A stretch of 64,000 bases of DNA from Anaerofilum hominis (GCF_014287275.1 NZ_JACONZ010000001.1:434001-498000); one strand, 5' to 3'. Counted from the first letter of the stretch, positions 7,621-17,666 are shown. Translations and numbers: made by a program. Notes: generated from the letters alone by a model not told the origin.

Positions 7621-9518
7621 TGCTTTTTCTCTCTCCCTCTCCCACTGTTATATTTCGCCGCCGGCTTCCGCCCGCCGGGACGGGGGCCCCGCGCCGGCGC
7701 CCCGGCTTTGCGGGCAGCGTCCCCCTCCGCCCGCGCCCCGGGGCCATGGGGCAGCAGCTTCGCCATCAGGTCGCGTCTCCCGGTCAGCTCCAGCGCCTGG
7801 CGCACCTTTGCCCGGTTGCGCGGCTCATAATACTGCAGCAGCGCCCGCTGCAGCGCCTTTTCCTGCGCCGATCTCGCCACATAGACGGGCTTCATGGTGG
7901 CGGGGTCCAGCCCGGTGTAAAATATACAGGTGGACACCGTGCCCGGCGTGGGGTAAAAATCCTGCACCTGCTCGGGCCGCATGTGGTGGTCGCACAGATA
8001 CTCCGCCAGAAGCACCGCGTCGTTCAGCGTACAGCCCGGGTGGCTGCTCATCAAATAGGGCACCAGATACTGCTTTTTGCCCGCCTCTTTCGTCAGCTCG
8101 TAAAACCGTTTGACAAAGCGGTCAAAGACCTCGATGCGCGGCTTGCCCATGGCGGCCAGGGTCGCGGGGGCACAGTGCTCCGGCGCGACTTTCAGCTGGC
8201 CGGAGATATGGTGCCGTACCAGTTCTTTGAAAAAGGTCTCGTCTTTGTCCAGCATCAGGTAATCATAGCGGATGCCGCTGCGGATAAAGACCTTTTTTAC
8301 GCCTGGCAGCGCCCGCAGCCGCCGCAGGATCGAGACGTACTCGGTGTGGTCCACCAGCAGCCTGGGGCAGGGCGTGGGCGCCAGACACTTGCGGTCGGCG
8401 CAGGTGCCGCGGGTCATCTGTTCCCGGCAGCTGGGCAAGCGGAAATCCGCCGTGGGGCCGCCCACGTCATGGATATACCCCTTAAAATTGGGGCTGCGGG
8501 TGATGCGCTCCCCCTCTGCCAAAATGGACTCTGCGCTGCGGCTGGTGACCTGCCGCCCCTGATGCAGCGTAATGGCGCAAAAATTGCAGCCGCCGAAGCA
8601 GCCGCGGTTCTGGGCGATGGAAAACTCCACCTCCGCAAGGCCCGGCACGCCCCCCAGCGCATCATAGCTGGGGTGCCAGGTACGGGTGAACGGCAGCGCG
8701 TAGACCCTGTCCAGTTCCGGCCGGTAAAGGGGCCTGCTGGGCGGGTTCTGCACCAGATATTTTTCCCGCTGCTTCTGCACCACCGGTTTGCCGGTCAGCG
8801 GGTCCTGGTTGTCCATCTGGATGCGGCACGCCCTGGCGTAGGCGGTCTTGTCCGCCGCCACCCTGGCAAAGCCGGCACACTCCGCATAGCCCGCCGGCAG
8901 CCCCAGGCTGTCGGTGAGATAACAGGTACCCGGGATGTCGGTGAGGGCGTCGGGCCGCTCGCCAGCCGCCAGCCGCCGCGCGATCTCGGTGGTCTGGTGC
9001 TCGCCCATGCCGAACGTGAGCAGGTCCGCGCCGGAATCTTCCAGGATCGAGGGCATCACCGTGTCGGACCAGTAATCGTAATGGGCAAACCGGCGCAAGG
9101 ACGCTTCCAGCCCCCCCAGCACCACCGGCACAGCGGGATACGCCCGCTTTGCCAGCCGGGCGTACACGGTGGCGGCCCGATCCGGCCGCCTGCCCGCCCT
9201 GCCGCCCGGGGTGTATTCATCCTCCGCGCGCCGCACCTTTGCCACCGAGTAGTGGGCCACCATGCTGTCCACGTTGCCTGCCCCGATGAGAAAGGCATAA
9301 CGGGGCGGCCCAAACTCCCGGAAGCTCTCCGGGGTGGTGAAATCCGGCTGGGACAAAAAGCCCACCCGGTAGCCCTGGCTCTCCAGCAGACGGGAGATGA
9401 TGGCCGGGCCAAAACTGGGGTGATCTACGTATGCGTCGCCGGATACCACCACAAAATCGCAGTACTGCCAGCCCCGCGCCCGCATCTCATCGCCCGTGAT
9501 GGGCAGAAAATCGTTCAT
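7575..9518 (-). CDS. YgiQ-family radical SAM protein
   Basis: 647 residues from ATG 9518 (AGGAGGA upstream). The N-terminal domain (MNDFLPITGDEMRARGW ... FVVVSGDAYVDHPSFG) and the central radical SAM motif NRGCFGGCNFCAIT (C-x3-C-x2-C) are diagnostic of YgiQ, as are IHDVGGPTADFR and the CxxK/C-rich stretch MTRGTCADRKCLAP. The C-terminal tail is a Gly/Arg/Lys-rich extension. The substrate of YgiQ proteins is not established. The 3' end overlaps the metallo-beta-lactamase gene. It is likely co-transcribed with ftsK, whose stop lies 172 nt upstream. Confidence 0.92.
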   Translation of the reverse strand: MNDFLPITGDEMRARGWQYCDFVVVSGDAYVDHPSFGPAIISRLLESQGYRVGFLSQPDFTTPESFREFGPPRYAFLIGAGNVDSMVAHYSVAKVRRAEDEYTPGGRAGRRPDRAATVYARLAKRAYPAVPVVLGGLEASLRRFAHYDYWSDTVMPSILEDSGADLLTFGMGEHQTTEIARRLAAGERPDALTDIPGTCYLTDSLGLPAGYAECAGFARVAADKTAYARACRIQMDNQDPLTGKPVVQKQREKYLVQNPPSRPLYRPELDRVYALPFTRTWHPSYDALGGVPGLAEVEFSIAQNRGCFGGCNFCAITLHQGRQVTSRSAESILAEGERITRSPNFKGYIHDVGGPTADFRLPSCREQMTRGTCADRKCLAPTPCPRLLVDHTEYVSILRRLRALPGVKKVFIRSGIRYDYLMLDKDETFFKELVRHHISGQLKVAPEHCAPATLAAMGKPRIEVFDRFVKRFYELTKEAGKKQYLVPYLMSSHPGCTLNDAVLLAEYLCDHHMRPEQVQDFYPTPGTVSTCIFYTGLDPATMKPVYVARSAQEKALQRALLQYYEPRNRAKVRQALELTGRRDLMAKLLPHGPGARAEGDAARKAGAPARGPRPGGRKPAAKYNSGRGREKKQWRDGAAGAQKSRRG

Positions 9519-9647
9519 AGTCCTCCTCCTGTGACGTGCCTTTTTTCCGCGTCTGCGGCGTCCCGGGGCCGCCGCGGGCGCTCCGGCCCCGGCGCGGTCC
9601 CGGCGGTCGCCCGCCCCGGTCCCCCCGCGCCCCGCAACGGCGCAGGA

Positions 9648-9688
9648 CTCCCGGCCCTGCCGGCCGGGAGCCCTGTTTTTTTGCCCCG
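9648..9688 (+). terminator. GC-rich hairpin with T-tract on the plus strand, downstream of ftsK
   Basis: CTCCCGGCC / GGCCGGGAG (9648-9656 with 9662-9670) followed on the plus strand by CCCTGTTTTTTT. The flanking genes are all on the minus strand, where the hairpin has an A-tract before it and no T-tract after it. A role as ftsK terminator is possible but unconventional. Confidence 0.5.
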
Positions 9689-9690
9689 GC

Positions 9691-12282
9691 CTACCCGCTG
9701 ATCTCCTCGGACGAGCCGTTTGTGAACATCTCGATGAACTGCTGGCGGCTGATGAGCACCTCCCGCGGCTTGGAGCCCTCATAGGGGCCGATGACGTGCA
9801 GCTCCTCCATGGTATCCATAATGCGCGCCGCGCGGGCATAGCCCAGTTTCAGCCTGCGCTGCAGCAGCGAGGTGGAGGCCATATTCGCCTCGATGACCGT
9901 CTCGATGGCGGCCTGCAGCATGGGGTCGTGGGCGTCGCTGTCCTCCCCATCCCCGGCCGCCGTCCCCTTGCCGGAGGCTGCGGAGGCATATTTTTCCATA
10001 TCCGAGATCATGTTCTCGTCGTACTGGGCGGCATTGTCCTGCTTGACGTAATCGATCACCGCCGTGATCTCGCCGTCCTTGACATAGGTGCCCTGGATGC
10101 GCACCGGCTTGTTCGCGCCCACCGGCATAAACAGCATGTCGCCCATGCCCAGCAGCTTTTCAGCGCCTGCGCCGTCCAGGATGGTGCGGCTATCGATCTG
10201 GCTGGAGACCGCAAAAGCGATGCGGCTGGGAATGTTGGCCTTGATCAGGCCGGTGATCACGTCCACGCTGGGGCGCTGGGTGGCGACGATCAGATGCATG
10301 CCCGCCGCGCGCGCTTTCTGGGCGATGCGGCAGATATAGTCCTCCACCTCTTTGCCCGCGACCATCATCAGGTCGGCCAGCTCGTCGATGACGATGGCGA
10401 TATAGGGCAGATGCTCCAGCTCGCCGCTCTCCGCCGCCAGTTTGTTATAGCTTTTGATATCGCGCACATTGTTCTGGGCGAAGAGCTGGTAGCGGCGCTC
10501 CATCTCCGCCACCGCGCTGCCCAGCGCGCCGCTGGCCTTGCGCGGTTCGGTGACCACCGGCATCAGCAGGTGGGGGATACCGTTATAGTCGGACAGCTCC
10601 ACCACTTTGGGGTCGATGAGGATCATCTTCACGTCCTCCGGGCTGCAGCGGTAGACGATGCTGATGATGATGGCGTTGATGCAGACCGATTTGCCGCTGC
10701 CGGTAGAGCCGGCGATCAGCAGATGGGGCATTTTGGTGAGGTCCGCCACCTGCACGCTGCCCGCAATATCCTTGCCCAGCGGGATGACGATGGGGCTTTT
10801 GCTGTTTTTAAACTCCGCCGAGCTGAGGATGCTGTGCATGTCCACCGCGCTGGCGTGCTTGTTGGGCACCTCGATGCCCACTGCCGCCTTGCCGGGGATG
10901 GGGGCCTCGATGCGCACCCCCGCCGCCGCCAGATTCAGGGCGATATCGTCGGCCAGGCCGGTGATGCGGCTGATCTTGACCCCCGCCGCGGGCTGCAGTT
11001 CATAGCGGGTGACCGAGGGGCCGCGGCTGATATCCATCAGCTTGGTCTGTACGCCGAAGCTGGCCAGCGTGTTTACCAGCAGGTCCGCGTTGCGCTTGAG
11101 TTCCGTCTCATCGGCGCCGCCCCGCGCCGGGCCGCTTCTCTCAAACAGCTCCAGCGGCGGATAGCGATAGGCGTTCTGCCCCGGCGCGCCGGGGGACAGC
11201 AGCACCTGCCCGCTGGGGTCGATCGCGGGTCTTGCGGGCTCGGCCGCCCTGGGGGCGACCGCTTTTTTGATGAGCTGCTCCACGTCGGGCGCGGCATGCT
11301 CAAACAGGCCGTCCGGCCCTTTCTCCGGCCCGGGGGCAGCGGGCCCGCTTTCCAGGTCAAAGGGCGCGCCGCCGGCCTCTTTTCCGCTCCCCTGGCCCGC
11401 CGCAGCGGGGCCGGGGTCAAAGGGCGCGCTCATGTCGATGCCCGGCGGCGGCGGGGCGGAGCCGTAATCCCTGGGGCCCGGCTTTTCGCCGTCCAGTGGG
11501 ATGTCGATGCCGTCGCCGCCGAAGAGGGACGCGCCCGGCACGGCCGCCCCGCCGCCCAGCGGGATATCGATCTCTGCGCTGCGGGCCGCCGTGCGCGCGG
11601 CCTCCTCGGCTTCCAGCTCCGCCGCCGCCTCCGCCAATTCCCGGCGGCGGCGCTCCTCCCGCGCGGCGCGGGCTGCGGCCGCATTGCGCTCGTACTCGTC
11701 AAAGCGCCCCCTTGCGCCCGAAGCCTTTTCCCGGAAAAAGCGGTAGATGTCCACGGGTGTGGTGCTGGTGAGCAGCATGAAGAACATCACCACCACCACC
11801 ACGATGATCACGTTTGCCGCCGGGCGGCCGCAGAGGGCCAGCAGCGGCCAGCCGATCAGCGCGGACAGCAGCCCGCCGCCCCGCAGCTCCTGCCCGGCCG
11901 CGCCCAGTGAGAGAAAGGTCTCCCACAGCTTGCCGCCGGAGAGGTCAAGGCGGGAAAAGATCAGCGCCAGTGCCGAGGCGAAGCAGAGCAGAAGCGCCCC
12001 CTGCCAGAGTTTGGCCTTGGCGGGCCGCCCCGCCGCGATGAGGACCGCCAGGTACAGCACCACCGGGGCCACCGCATATGTAATGACGCCGAACAGACCG
12101 AACAGCCAGCCGGACAGCGCGTTCCAGGCCGGCGCCCCTTTGATAAAAGTGAGCGCCAGCAGCACCGCCCCGACGCCGAAAAGCAGGATGCTCCAGGATT
12201 TGTTCACCTCGGGCTGCTGTTTTTTTGAGGGCCTTCCCCGTTTTTTGGTCGCCGTCCTGCCGTTTTGACTCTTCGCTGCCAT
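9691..12282 (-). CDS. ftsK: FtsK/SpoIIIE-family DNA translocase
   Basis: 863 residues. A basic start ([12 protein letters not shown]) is followed by four or so membrane segments (about 28-190), a long charged and Pro/Gly-rich linker (190-370), the translocase motor with Walker [11 protein letters not shown] (about 523-532) and Walker [12 protein letters not shown], and a C-terminal gamma winged-helix domain ([23 protein letters not shown]) that reads polar KOPS/SRS sequences. It pumps chromosome ends during division or sporulation. ATG 12282 has AGGAG about 10 nt upstream. In spore-formers this would be SpoIIIE; sequence alone does not separate the two names. Confidence 0.95.
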   Translation of the reverse strand: MAAKSQNGRTATKKRGRPSKKQQPEVNKSWSILLFGVGAVLLALTFIKGAPAWNALSGWLFGLFGVITYAVAPVVLYLAVLIAAGRPAKAKLWQGALLLCFASALALIFSRLDLSGGKLWETFLSLGAAGQELRGGGLLSALIGWPLLALCGRPAANVIIVVVVVMFFMLLTSTTPVDIYRFFREKASGARGRFDEYERNAAAARAAREERRRRELAEAAAELEAEEAARTAARSAEIDIPLGGGAAVPGASLFGGDGIDIPLDGEKPGPRDYGSAPPPPGIDMSAPFDPGPAAAGQGSGKEAGGAPFDLESGPAAPGPEKGPDGLFEHAAPDVEQLIKKAVAPRAAEPARPAIDPSGQVLLSPGAPGQNAYRYPPLELFERSGPARGGADETELKRNADLLVNTLASFGVQTKLMDISRGPSVTRYELQPAAGVKISRITGLADDIALNLAAAGVRIEAPIPGKAAVGIEVPNKHASAVDMHSILSSAEFKNSKSPIVIPLGKDIAGSVQVADLTKMPHLLIAGSTGSGKSVCINAIIISIVYRCSPEDVKMILIDPKVVELSDYNGIPHLLMPVVTEPRKASGALGSAVAEMERRYQLFAQNNVRDIKSYNKLAAESGELEHLPYIAIVIDELADLMMVAGKEVEDYICRIAQKARAAGMHLIVATQRPSVDVITGLIKANIPSRIAFAVSSQIDSRTILDGAGAEKLLGMGDMLFMPVGANKPVRIQGTYVKDGEITAVIDYVKQDNAAQYDENMISDMEKYASAASGKGTAAGDGEDSDAHDPMLQAAIETVIEANMASTSLLQRRLKLGYARAARIMDTMEELHVIGPYEGSKPREVLISRQQFIEMFTNGSSEEISG

Positions 12283-12392
12283 TCGCTGATTACTCCTGTA
12301 GTTTTACTTCTGTTTTTTGTTTCGTCCCTTTTGAGCGGCCTTTCCGGTCCGCGGGCCGCCGGCCGTGACGCCGCTGTGCCCGCGCCCAACGC

Positions 12393-13271
12393 TTAAAAAA
12401 GCCGCGAGACCAGCTCTACGATGTTGCTGCCCCACACATGCTCCAGAATACCCGCTGCAAGGGTGACCAGGCCCAGTGCGGCGGTGTAATAGGAAAAGAT
12501 GATGAATTTATCGCTGGCCACCAGGTATTGGATGAGCCGGATGCAGAGATAACCCACCACCGCGGCGGTGATGATGCCCACCAGCACCGGCGCCCATTCG
12601 ATCTCCAGCCCCGCGGCAAAGGCGTCCCTGGCCTCCAGCACGCTGGCGCCCAAAATGGCCGGGATGCCCAGGATAAAGCTGAATTTGACGCAGTACTCTT
12701 TGGAAAAGCCCAGCAGCAGCCCGCTGGAAATGGTGGAGCCGGAGCGGGAGATGCCCGGCATGATGGCCGTGCCCTGAAACACGCCGACGATCAAGGCGTC
12801 CCGCACTTTCATCTCACGGGCGGTCTTGCGGCCCTTGACACATTTTGAGGCGAGAAAAAGCAGCGCCGCCGTCCAGAGAAAACAGAACCCCTCCACCACG
12901 ATGTCGTCGTCCTCGGTGATGGCGGTGACCCAGTCCTTTACCAGCAAAAAGGCCAGCAGCGGCACACAGGCCATCACAAACATAAAGATCATGCGACGGT
13001 TTTCGTCTTTGGTTTTAAAGCTGAATTTTCCCCGGAAAACATCCCCCACCATGGAGAAAAAGGTCTTGATCAGCGCCCAGATATCCTTGCGATAGGCCAC
13101 AAAGACCGCCACCAGGGTGCCCAGATGCAGCATCAGGTTGAAAAAGAGCGCGCCCTCGCCCGAGTTGCCGGTAAGGTGCTGGTAAAGGGTGAGATGGCCG
13201 TCGCTGGAAATGGGCAAAAATTCGGTCGCCCCCTGGATGATGCCTTGAAAAAGTCCGTCCCAAATCGACAT
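12393..13271 (-). CDS. uppP: Undecaprenyl-diphosphatase (UppP/BacA)
   Basis: 292 residues from ATG 13271, with GGAGGCGCG upstream; the longer frame to 13334 has no such site. It is an eight-helix membrane protein. The two catalytic motifs are present: GATEFLPISSDGHL near residue 15 and IMPGISRSGSTIS near 190. It recycles undecaprenyl pyrophosphate to the monophosphate for cell wall synthesis and underlies low-level bacitracin tolerance. A 110-nt gap separates it from ftsK downstream. Confidence 0.95.
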   Translation of the reverse strand: MSIWDGLFQGIIQGATEFLPISSDGHLTLYQHLTGNSGEGALFFNLMLHLGTLVAVFVAYRKDIWALIKTFFSMVGDVFRGKFSFKTKDENRRMIFMFVMACVPLLAFLLVKDWVTAITEDDDIVVEGFCFLWTAALLFLASKCVKGRKTAREMKVRDALIVGVFQGTAIMPGISRSGSTISSGLLLGFSKEYCVKFSFILGIPAILGASVLEARDAFAAGLEIEWAPVLVGIITAAVVGYLCIRLIQYLVASDKFIIFSYYTAALGLVTLAAGILEHVWGSNIVELVSRLF

Positions 13272-13363
13272 ATACGCGCCTCCGGCTGATATTTTTTCTC
13301 CCTCTCGCAGGATGAAAACGGCCCCTCCCGCCATTTCTTTGCCCGGGTGGGCCCAGATATCTT

Positions 13364-13392
13364 ATTTTACCACCAAAACCAGCCCTTGTAAA
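13364..13392 (-). promoter_or_regulatory. Sigma-A-type promoter for uppP
   Basis: On the minus strand TTTACA (13392-13387), 17-bp spacer, TAAAAT (13369-13364), about 95 nt ahead of the uppP ATG. Confidence 0.7.
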
Positions 13393-13429
13393 ACAAAAAG
13401 CGTCGACGCCCCCACGGGCAGGGGACGAA

Positions 13430-13477
13430 AAAAAGCGCGGCCTCCGGCTGGTTGCCGGTAAAACCGCGCTTTTTTTG
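13430..13477 (-). terminator. Bidirectional-type terminator after the TepA-like gene
   Basis: AAAAAAAGCGCGG ... CCGCGCTTTTTTT with an internal hairpin. T-runs occur on both strands. It lies between the TepA-like stop (13511) and the uppP promoter. Confidence 0.8.
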
Positions 13478-13510
13478 ATCTATGGCCTCTGCCGCTGCCG
13501 GCAAAAGGGA

Positions 13511-14338
13511 TCATTTTCCTTTTCCCTTGCCCGTGGTCCGCCGGCCCGCACTGCCGCCCGCCTGCTTTTTCTGTCCCGGCGCCCCGGCGCTGCCTGCGGC
13601 GCGGCCCTCGATCTCGGCGTACAGCCAGCGCAGGGCGTTTTCCAGCGACCCCAGCTCGTCGATCAGTCCCTCGCGCACGGCCATCTCGCCGTCCAGCACC
13701 GAGCCCACGTCCATCACCATCTCGCCCGTCTTCATCATCAGCTCGGTAAAGCGGGCCTCGGGGATGCGCGAATGGCCGGTGACAAAGCCGGTGATCCGCT
13801 GCTGCATGCGCTCAAAGTAGCTCATGGTCTGGGGCACCCCCAGCATCATCCCCGAGTGGCGCACCGGGTGCACGGTCATGGTCGCCGTGGGCACGATAAA
13901 GCTGCGCCGCGCAGAAACGGCCAGCGGGATGCCGATGGAATGCCCGCCCCCCAGCACCAGCGAGGCGGTGGGTTTAGCCACCCCCGCGATCAGCTCCGCC
14001 AGGGCCAGGCCCGCTTCCACGTCGCCTCCCACCGTGTTCAGGATGATCAGCAGCCCCTCGATCTCCGGGTCCTCCTGTACCGCCACCAGCTGCGGGATAA
14101 CGTGCTCGTATTTTGTGGTTTTCTGGGTAGGGGGAGACACCACATGCCCCTCGATCTGCCCGATCACGGTGAGGCAGTGGATGGCGTGCCGCCCCCGCGT
14201 TTTGAGCACCGACCCAGTCTCCAGGATATAGTCCTTTTCCAGCTGGGCGCGGTCGATCTCGGCCCCGTCCGGGGCCTCGCCCCCGCCCTTTTTCTTCTCT
14301 TCTTCCTGTCCAGCGCTTTGAAGATTTTCCTGCAACAT
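13511..14338 (-). CDS. ClpP-fold serine protease of the TepA (translocation-enhancing) type
   Basis: 275 residues from ATG 14338, preceded by GAAAGGCGG. The ClpP/crotonase fold is clear: PEIEGLLIILNTVGGDVEAGLALAELI, then LGGGHSIGIPLAV with the likely nucleophile Ser, and TMTVHPVRHSGMMLG with the likely catalytic His. The N-terminal 60 residues are charged linker and the C-terminal tail is Lys/Gly-rich. TepA of Bacillus is a cytosolic ClpP-like protein linked to protein export and prespore functions. Divergent from the aconitase gene; a terminator follows. Confidence 0.85.
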   Translation of the reverse strand: MLQENLQSAGQEEEKKKGGGEAPDGAEIDRAQLEKDYILETGSVLKTRGRHAIHCLTVIGQIEGHVVSPPTQKTTKYEHVIPQLVAVQEDPEIEGLLIILNTVGGDVEAGLALAELIAGVAKPTASLVLGGGHSIGIPLAVSARRSFIVPTATMTVHPVRHSGMMLGVPQTMSYFERMQQRITGFVTGHSRIPEARFTELMMKTGEMVMDVGSVLDGEMAVREGLIDELGSLENALRWLYAEIEGRAAGSAGAPGQKKQAGGSAGRRTTGKGKGK

Positions 14339-14377
14339 GCCGCACCGCCTTTCTACCCCTTTAGTTTCAACGGTTTT

Positions 14378-14394
14378 GGGGGAATTATTCCCCC
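14378..14394. repeat. 17-bp palindrome in the tepA/acn divergent gap
   Basis: GGGGGAA-TTA-TTCCCCC lies 40 nt ahead of the TepA-like start and about 20 nt upstream of the -35 of acn. It may be an operator for either gene or simply a leader hairpin. Confidence 0.5.
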
Positions 14395-14414
14395 CTCCGC
14401 AACCTGTTAAAACA

Positions 14415-14443
14415 TTGACAAGCGCAGTGAAAATAGATAGTAT
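14415..14443 (+). promoter_or_regulatory. Promoter of the acn-icd-rex cluster
   Basis: Perfect -35 TTGACA (14415-14420), 17-bp spacer, TAGTAT (14438-14443), about 95 nt ahead of the aconitase ATG. No Rex-type TTGTGA-N6-TCACAA palindrome is visible in the 14400-14538 leader. Confidence 0.7.
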
Positions 14444-14538
14444 TAAGTGGTATAAATCTATCCGGCTGCGCGCGCGGCCCAAGCCGCCGGCGTTTTTGGC
14501 CCCGGCCGCGCGCCGCCGGCACAAGCGAGGGGAACACA

Positions 14539-16473
14539 ATGGGAAAAAGCATCGCGCAAAAGATCATCGCCGCCCATCTGGTGGACGGCGAGATGGCCCC
14601 GGGCAGGGAGGTCGGCCTGCGGATCGACCAGACCCTGACCCAGGACGCCACCGGCACCATGGCTTATCTGGAATTTGAGGCCATGGGCATCCCCCGGGTC
14701 AAGACCGAGCTCTCGGTGGCCTACATCGACCACAACACGCTGCAGAACGGCTTTGAAAATGCGGATGATCACAATTTCATCCGCTCCATCGCAAAGCGCA
14801 TCGGGGTGCGCTATTCCCGCCCCGGCAACGGCATCTGCCATCAGGTCCATCTGGAGCGTTTCGCCGTCCCCGGCAAAACGCTGATCGGCAGCGACAGCCA
14901 CACCCCCACGGCGGGCGGCATCGGCTGCCTTGCCATCGGGGCCGGCGGCCTTGACGTGGCGGTGGCCATGGGCGGCGGTGCCTATTACATCCCCTGCCCC
15001 GAGATCATCCGGGTCAACCTGACCGGCCGGCTGCGGCCTTATGTGAGCGCCAAAGACGTCATCCTGGAACTGCTGCGCATCCTGTCGGTCAAGGGCGGCG
15101 TGGGCAAGGTGGTCGAATACGGCGGCGAGGGCGTCAAGACCCTCTCGGTGCCCGAGCGCGCCACCATCACCAACATGGGCGCCGAGCTGGGCGCCACCAG
15201 CAGCATCTTCCCCTCTGACGAGGCCACCCGCACCTTTTTGGCGGCGCAGGGCCGCGAGGCGGACTGGGTGCCGCTGGACGCGGACCCGGACGCCGAGTAC
15301 AGCCGTGTCATCGAGATCGACCTGTCCGCCCTGGAGCCGCTGGCCGCCTGCCCGCACAGCCCCGACAACGTCAAGCCGGTGCGCTCACTTGGCCTGATGA
15401 AGGTGGACCAGGTCTGCATCGGCAGCTGCACCAACTCCAGCCTGGCGGACCTTTTGACCGTGGCCGCGATGCTCCGCGGCAGGACCATCGCCCCGGATGT
15501 GGAGCTGTCCATCAGCCCGGGCTCCAAGCAGGTGCTGACCATGCTGGCGGAAAACGGCGCGCTGGCCGACCTCATCGACGCGGGCGCCCGCATCCTGGAA
15601 TCCGCCTGCGGCCCCTGTATCGGCATGGGCTTCTCCCCCAACAGCAAGGGGGTGTCGCTGCGCACCTTTAACCGCAATTTCGAGGGCCGCAGCGGCACGC
15701 AGGACGCCAGCGTCTATCTGGTCAGCCCGGAGACCGCGGCCGCCAGCGCGCTGTCGGGCTATTTCACCGACCCCACCACCCTGCCCCCCATCGAAAAACC
15801 GGCGCTGCCGCAGCGCTATCTGCTGCACGACAACATGATCTCGATGCCCGCCCCGGAGGCGGAATACGAGCAGGTGGAGATCCTGCGCGGCCCCAATATC
15901 CAGCCTTTGCCCAAGGCCATGGTGCCGGAGGACCGCATGGCGCTGCCGGTGCTGCTGAAAGTGGGCGACAACATCTCCACCGACCACATCATGCCCGCCG
16001 GCGCCAAGGTGCTGCCTTTCCGCAGCAATATCCCCAAGATCGCCAACTTCTGTTTTGAAAAATGCGACCCGACCTTTCACGACCGGGCGCTGGCCGCAGA
16101 CGGGGGCGTCATCGTGGGCGGCTCCAACTACGGCCAGGGTTCCAGCCGGGAGCACGCGGCCCTGGTGCCGCTGTATCTGGGCATCCGCGCCGTCATCGCG
16201 GTCAGCTTTGCCCGCATCCACAAGGCCAATCTGGTCAACGCCGGCATCCTGCCGCTGGAGTTCGCCGACGCCGCCGACTATGACCGGCTCCAGCAGGGGG
16301 ACGAGATCGAACTGGACGGCGTGCTGGCCGGCATCCGCGAGGGCCGCATGACCCTGAAAAACCTGACCCGGGACGAATGCTATCCGCTGATCTGCGCGCT
16401 CTCTGAGCGCCAGTGCGGCATGATCGCCGCCGGCGGCCTGCTGGGCTACACCAAAATGAAAAGCGAGGGATAA
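14539..16473 (+). CDS. acn: Aconitate hydratase
   Basis: 644 residues, the compact clostridial/archaeal form (about 640), rather than the 890-residue AcnA. It interconverts citrate and isocitrate. The [4Fe-4S] ligands are C297 (IGSCTNSS), C357 and C360 (ACGPCIGMG). The swivelling C-terminal domain is recognisable by DNISTDHIMPAG and GGSNYGQGSSREHAALVP. It begins with ATG after GCGAGGGGAAC and ends 2 nt before the icd start codon, so the pair is translationally coupled. Together they convert citrate to 2-oxoglutarate, in this anaerobe most likely for glutamate synthesis. No citrate synthase is in the window. Confidence 0.96.
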   Translation: MGKSIAQKIIAAHLVDGEMAPGREVGLRIDQTLTQDATGTMAYLEFEAMGIPRVKTELSVAYIDHNTLQNGFENADDHNFIRSIAKRIGVRYSRPGNGICHQVHLERFAVPGKTLIGSDSHTPTAGGIGCLAIGAGGLDVAVAMGGGAYYIPCPEIIRVNLTGRLRPYVSAKDVILELLRILSVKGGVGKVVEYGGEGVKTLSVPERATITNMGAELGATSSIFPSDEATRTFLAAQGREADWVPLDADPDAEYSRVIEIDLSALEPLAACPHSPDNVKPVRSLGLMKVDQVCIGSCTNSSLADLLTVAAMLRGRTIAPDVELSISPGSKQVLTMLAENGALADLIDAGARILESACGPCIGMGFSPNSKGVSLRTFNRNFEGRSGTQDASVYLVSPETAAASALSGYFTDPTTLPPIEKPALPQRYLLHDNMISMPAPEAEYEQVEILRGPNIQPLPKAMVPEDRMALPVLLKVGDNISTDHIMPAGAKVLPFRSNIPKIANFCFEKCDPTFHDRALAADGGVIVGGSNYGQGSSREHAALVPLYLGIRAVIAVSFARIHKANLVNAGILPLEFADAADYDRLQQGDEIELDGVLAGIREGRMTLKNLTRDECYPLICALSERQCGMIAAGGLLGYTKMKSEG

Positions 16474-16475
16474 AA

Positions 16476-17633
16476 ATGGAGATCAACACCGCTGTCGAAC
16501 ATTTTAAAAAGGTATTGGAGAGCCAGGAGCGGCGCGCGGCTGAGATGCGCGCCCAGGGCGATTTCGTGGACTATGCCCGCCTGCCCAAGATCGTCATCGG
16601 CATCTGCGGCGGCGACGGCATCGGCCCTGTGATCACGCAGGAAGCCGAGCGGGTGCTGCGCTTTCTGCTGGCGGACGAAGTCGCGGCCGGCAAGGTGGAG
16701 TTCAAAGAGATCGGCGGCTTGACCATTGAAAACCGTGCCGCCTGCGGCAAGGCCATCCCCGACGACGTCATGGCCGAGCTGAAAGCCTGCCACGTCATCC
16801 TGAAAGGCCCCACCACCACCCCGCGCGCCGGCGACGGCTGGCCCAACATCGAAAGCGCCAACGTGGCCATGCGCAAAGCGCTGGACCTGTTCGCCAATGT
16901 GCGGCCGGTGAAGATCCCCGAGGAGGGCATCGACTGGACCTTTTTCCGCGAGAACACCGAGGGCGGCTATGCCCTGGGCAGCCAGGGGCTGGAGCTGGAC
17001 GACGGCGTCGCTTTCGACTTCACCGTCACCACCACCGAGGGCACCCAGCGCATTGCGGAGCTCGCCTATGATTACGCCAAAAAGAACGGCAAAAACCGGG
17101 TCTCCATCATCACCAAGGCCAACGTCATCAAGACCACCGACGGCAAGTTTTTAAAGCTCTGCCAGGAGGTGGGCAAGCGCTACCCCGACATTGTCACCGA
17201 CGACTGGTACATTGATATCCTGACGGCAAAGCTCATCGACAAGCAGCGCCGCGGGGATTTTCAGGTGCTGGTCCTGCCCAACCTGTACGGGGACATCGTC
17301 ACCGACGAGGCCGCAGAGATGCAGGGCGGCGTCGGCACGGCCGGCAGCGCCAACATCGGCAAAAAGTACGCCATGTTTGAAGCCATCCACGGCTCTGCGC
17401 CGCGCATGGTGGCCGAGGGCCGCGCCAAATACGCCGACCCCTGCAGCATGCTGCGGGCCACGGTGCTGCTGCTGTCCCATATCGGCCGCCAAAAGCAGGC
17501 GGACGCGCTGGAAAAAGCGCTGGACACCTGCATGTTCACCGAAAAGCGCCTGACGATCACCGGCCGCGACACCGGCTGCACCTGCGAGGAATTCGGCGAT
17601 TATGTGATGGCGACCGTGAAAGCGGCGGAATGA
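16476..17633 (+). CDS. icd: Isocitrate dehydrogenase (isocitrate/isopropylmalate dehydrogenase family)
   Basis: 385 residues from ATG 16476 (GCGAGGGA upstream), 2 nt after acn. Motifs include GICGGDGIGPVITQEAERVL, the substrate-binding KGPTTTP..GWPNIESANVAMRK (serine/arginine pattern typical for isocitrate), the Asp metal ligands in LPNLYGDIVTDEAAEMQGG, and the cofactor loop EAIHGSAPRMV. The coenzyme (NAD or NADP) cannot be assigned safely from sequence reading, though the short form next to acn is usually NAD-dependent. Oxidative decarboxylation yields 2-oxoglutarate and CO2. Confidence 0.93.
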   Translation: MEINTAVEHFKKVLESQERRAAEMRAQGDFVDYARLPKIVIGICGGDGIGPVITQEAERVLRFLLADEVAAGKVEFKEIGGLTIENRAACGKAIPDDVMAELKACHVILKGPTTTPRAGDGWPNIESANVAMRKALDLFANVRPVKIPEEGIDWTFFRENTEGGYALGSQGLELDDGVAFDFTVTTTEGTQRIAELAYDYAKKNGKNRVSIITKANVIKTTDGKFLKLCQEVGKRYPDIVTDDWYIDILTAKLIDKQRRGDFQVLVLPNLYGDIVTDEAAEMQGGVGTAGSANIGKKYAMFEAIHGSAPRMVAEGRAKYADPCSMLRATVLLLSHIGRQKQADALEKALDTCMFTEKRLTITGRDTGCTCEEFGDYVMATVKAAE

Positions 17634-17666
17634 TCCCGCCCTTTCCGTAAAATTTAAGGATACAAG

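Noticed and set aside
6343..7830. A plus-strand open frame opposite the metallo-beta-lactamase and DUF3006 genes
   Set aside because: Its translation has no recognisable domain and the minus-strand genes carry clear catalytic motifs. It is a compositional shadow.
7593..9701. A plus-strand open frame of about 700 codons opposite the YgiQ-type gene
   Set aside because: The minus-strand product shows the radical SAM motif and family signatures; the plus-strand frame is a shadow.
14400..14538. Rex operator in the acn leader
   Set aside because: No TTGTGA-N6-TCACAA-like palindrome is present. Only a GGGGGAA palindrome of a different type occurs.
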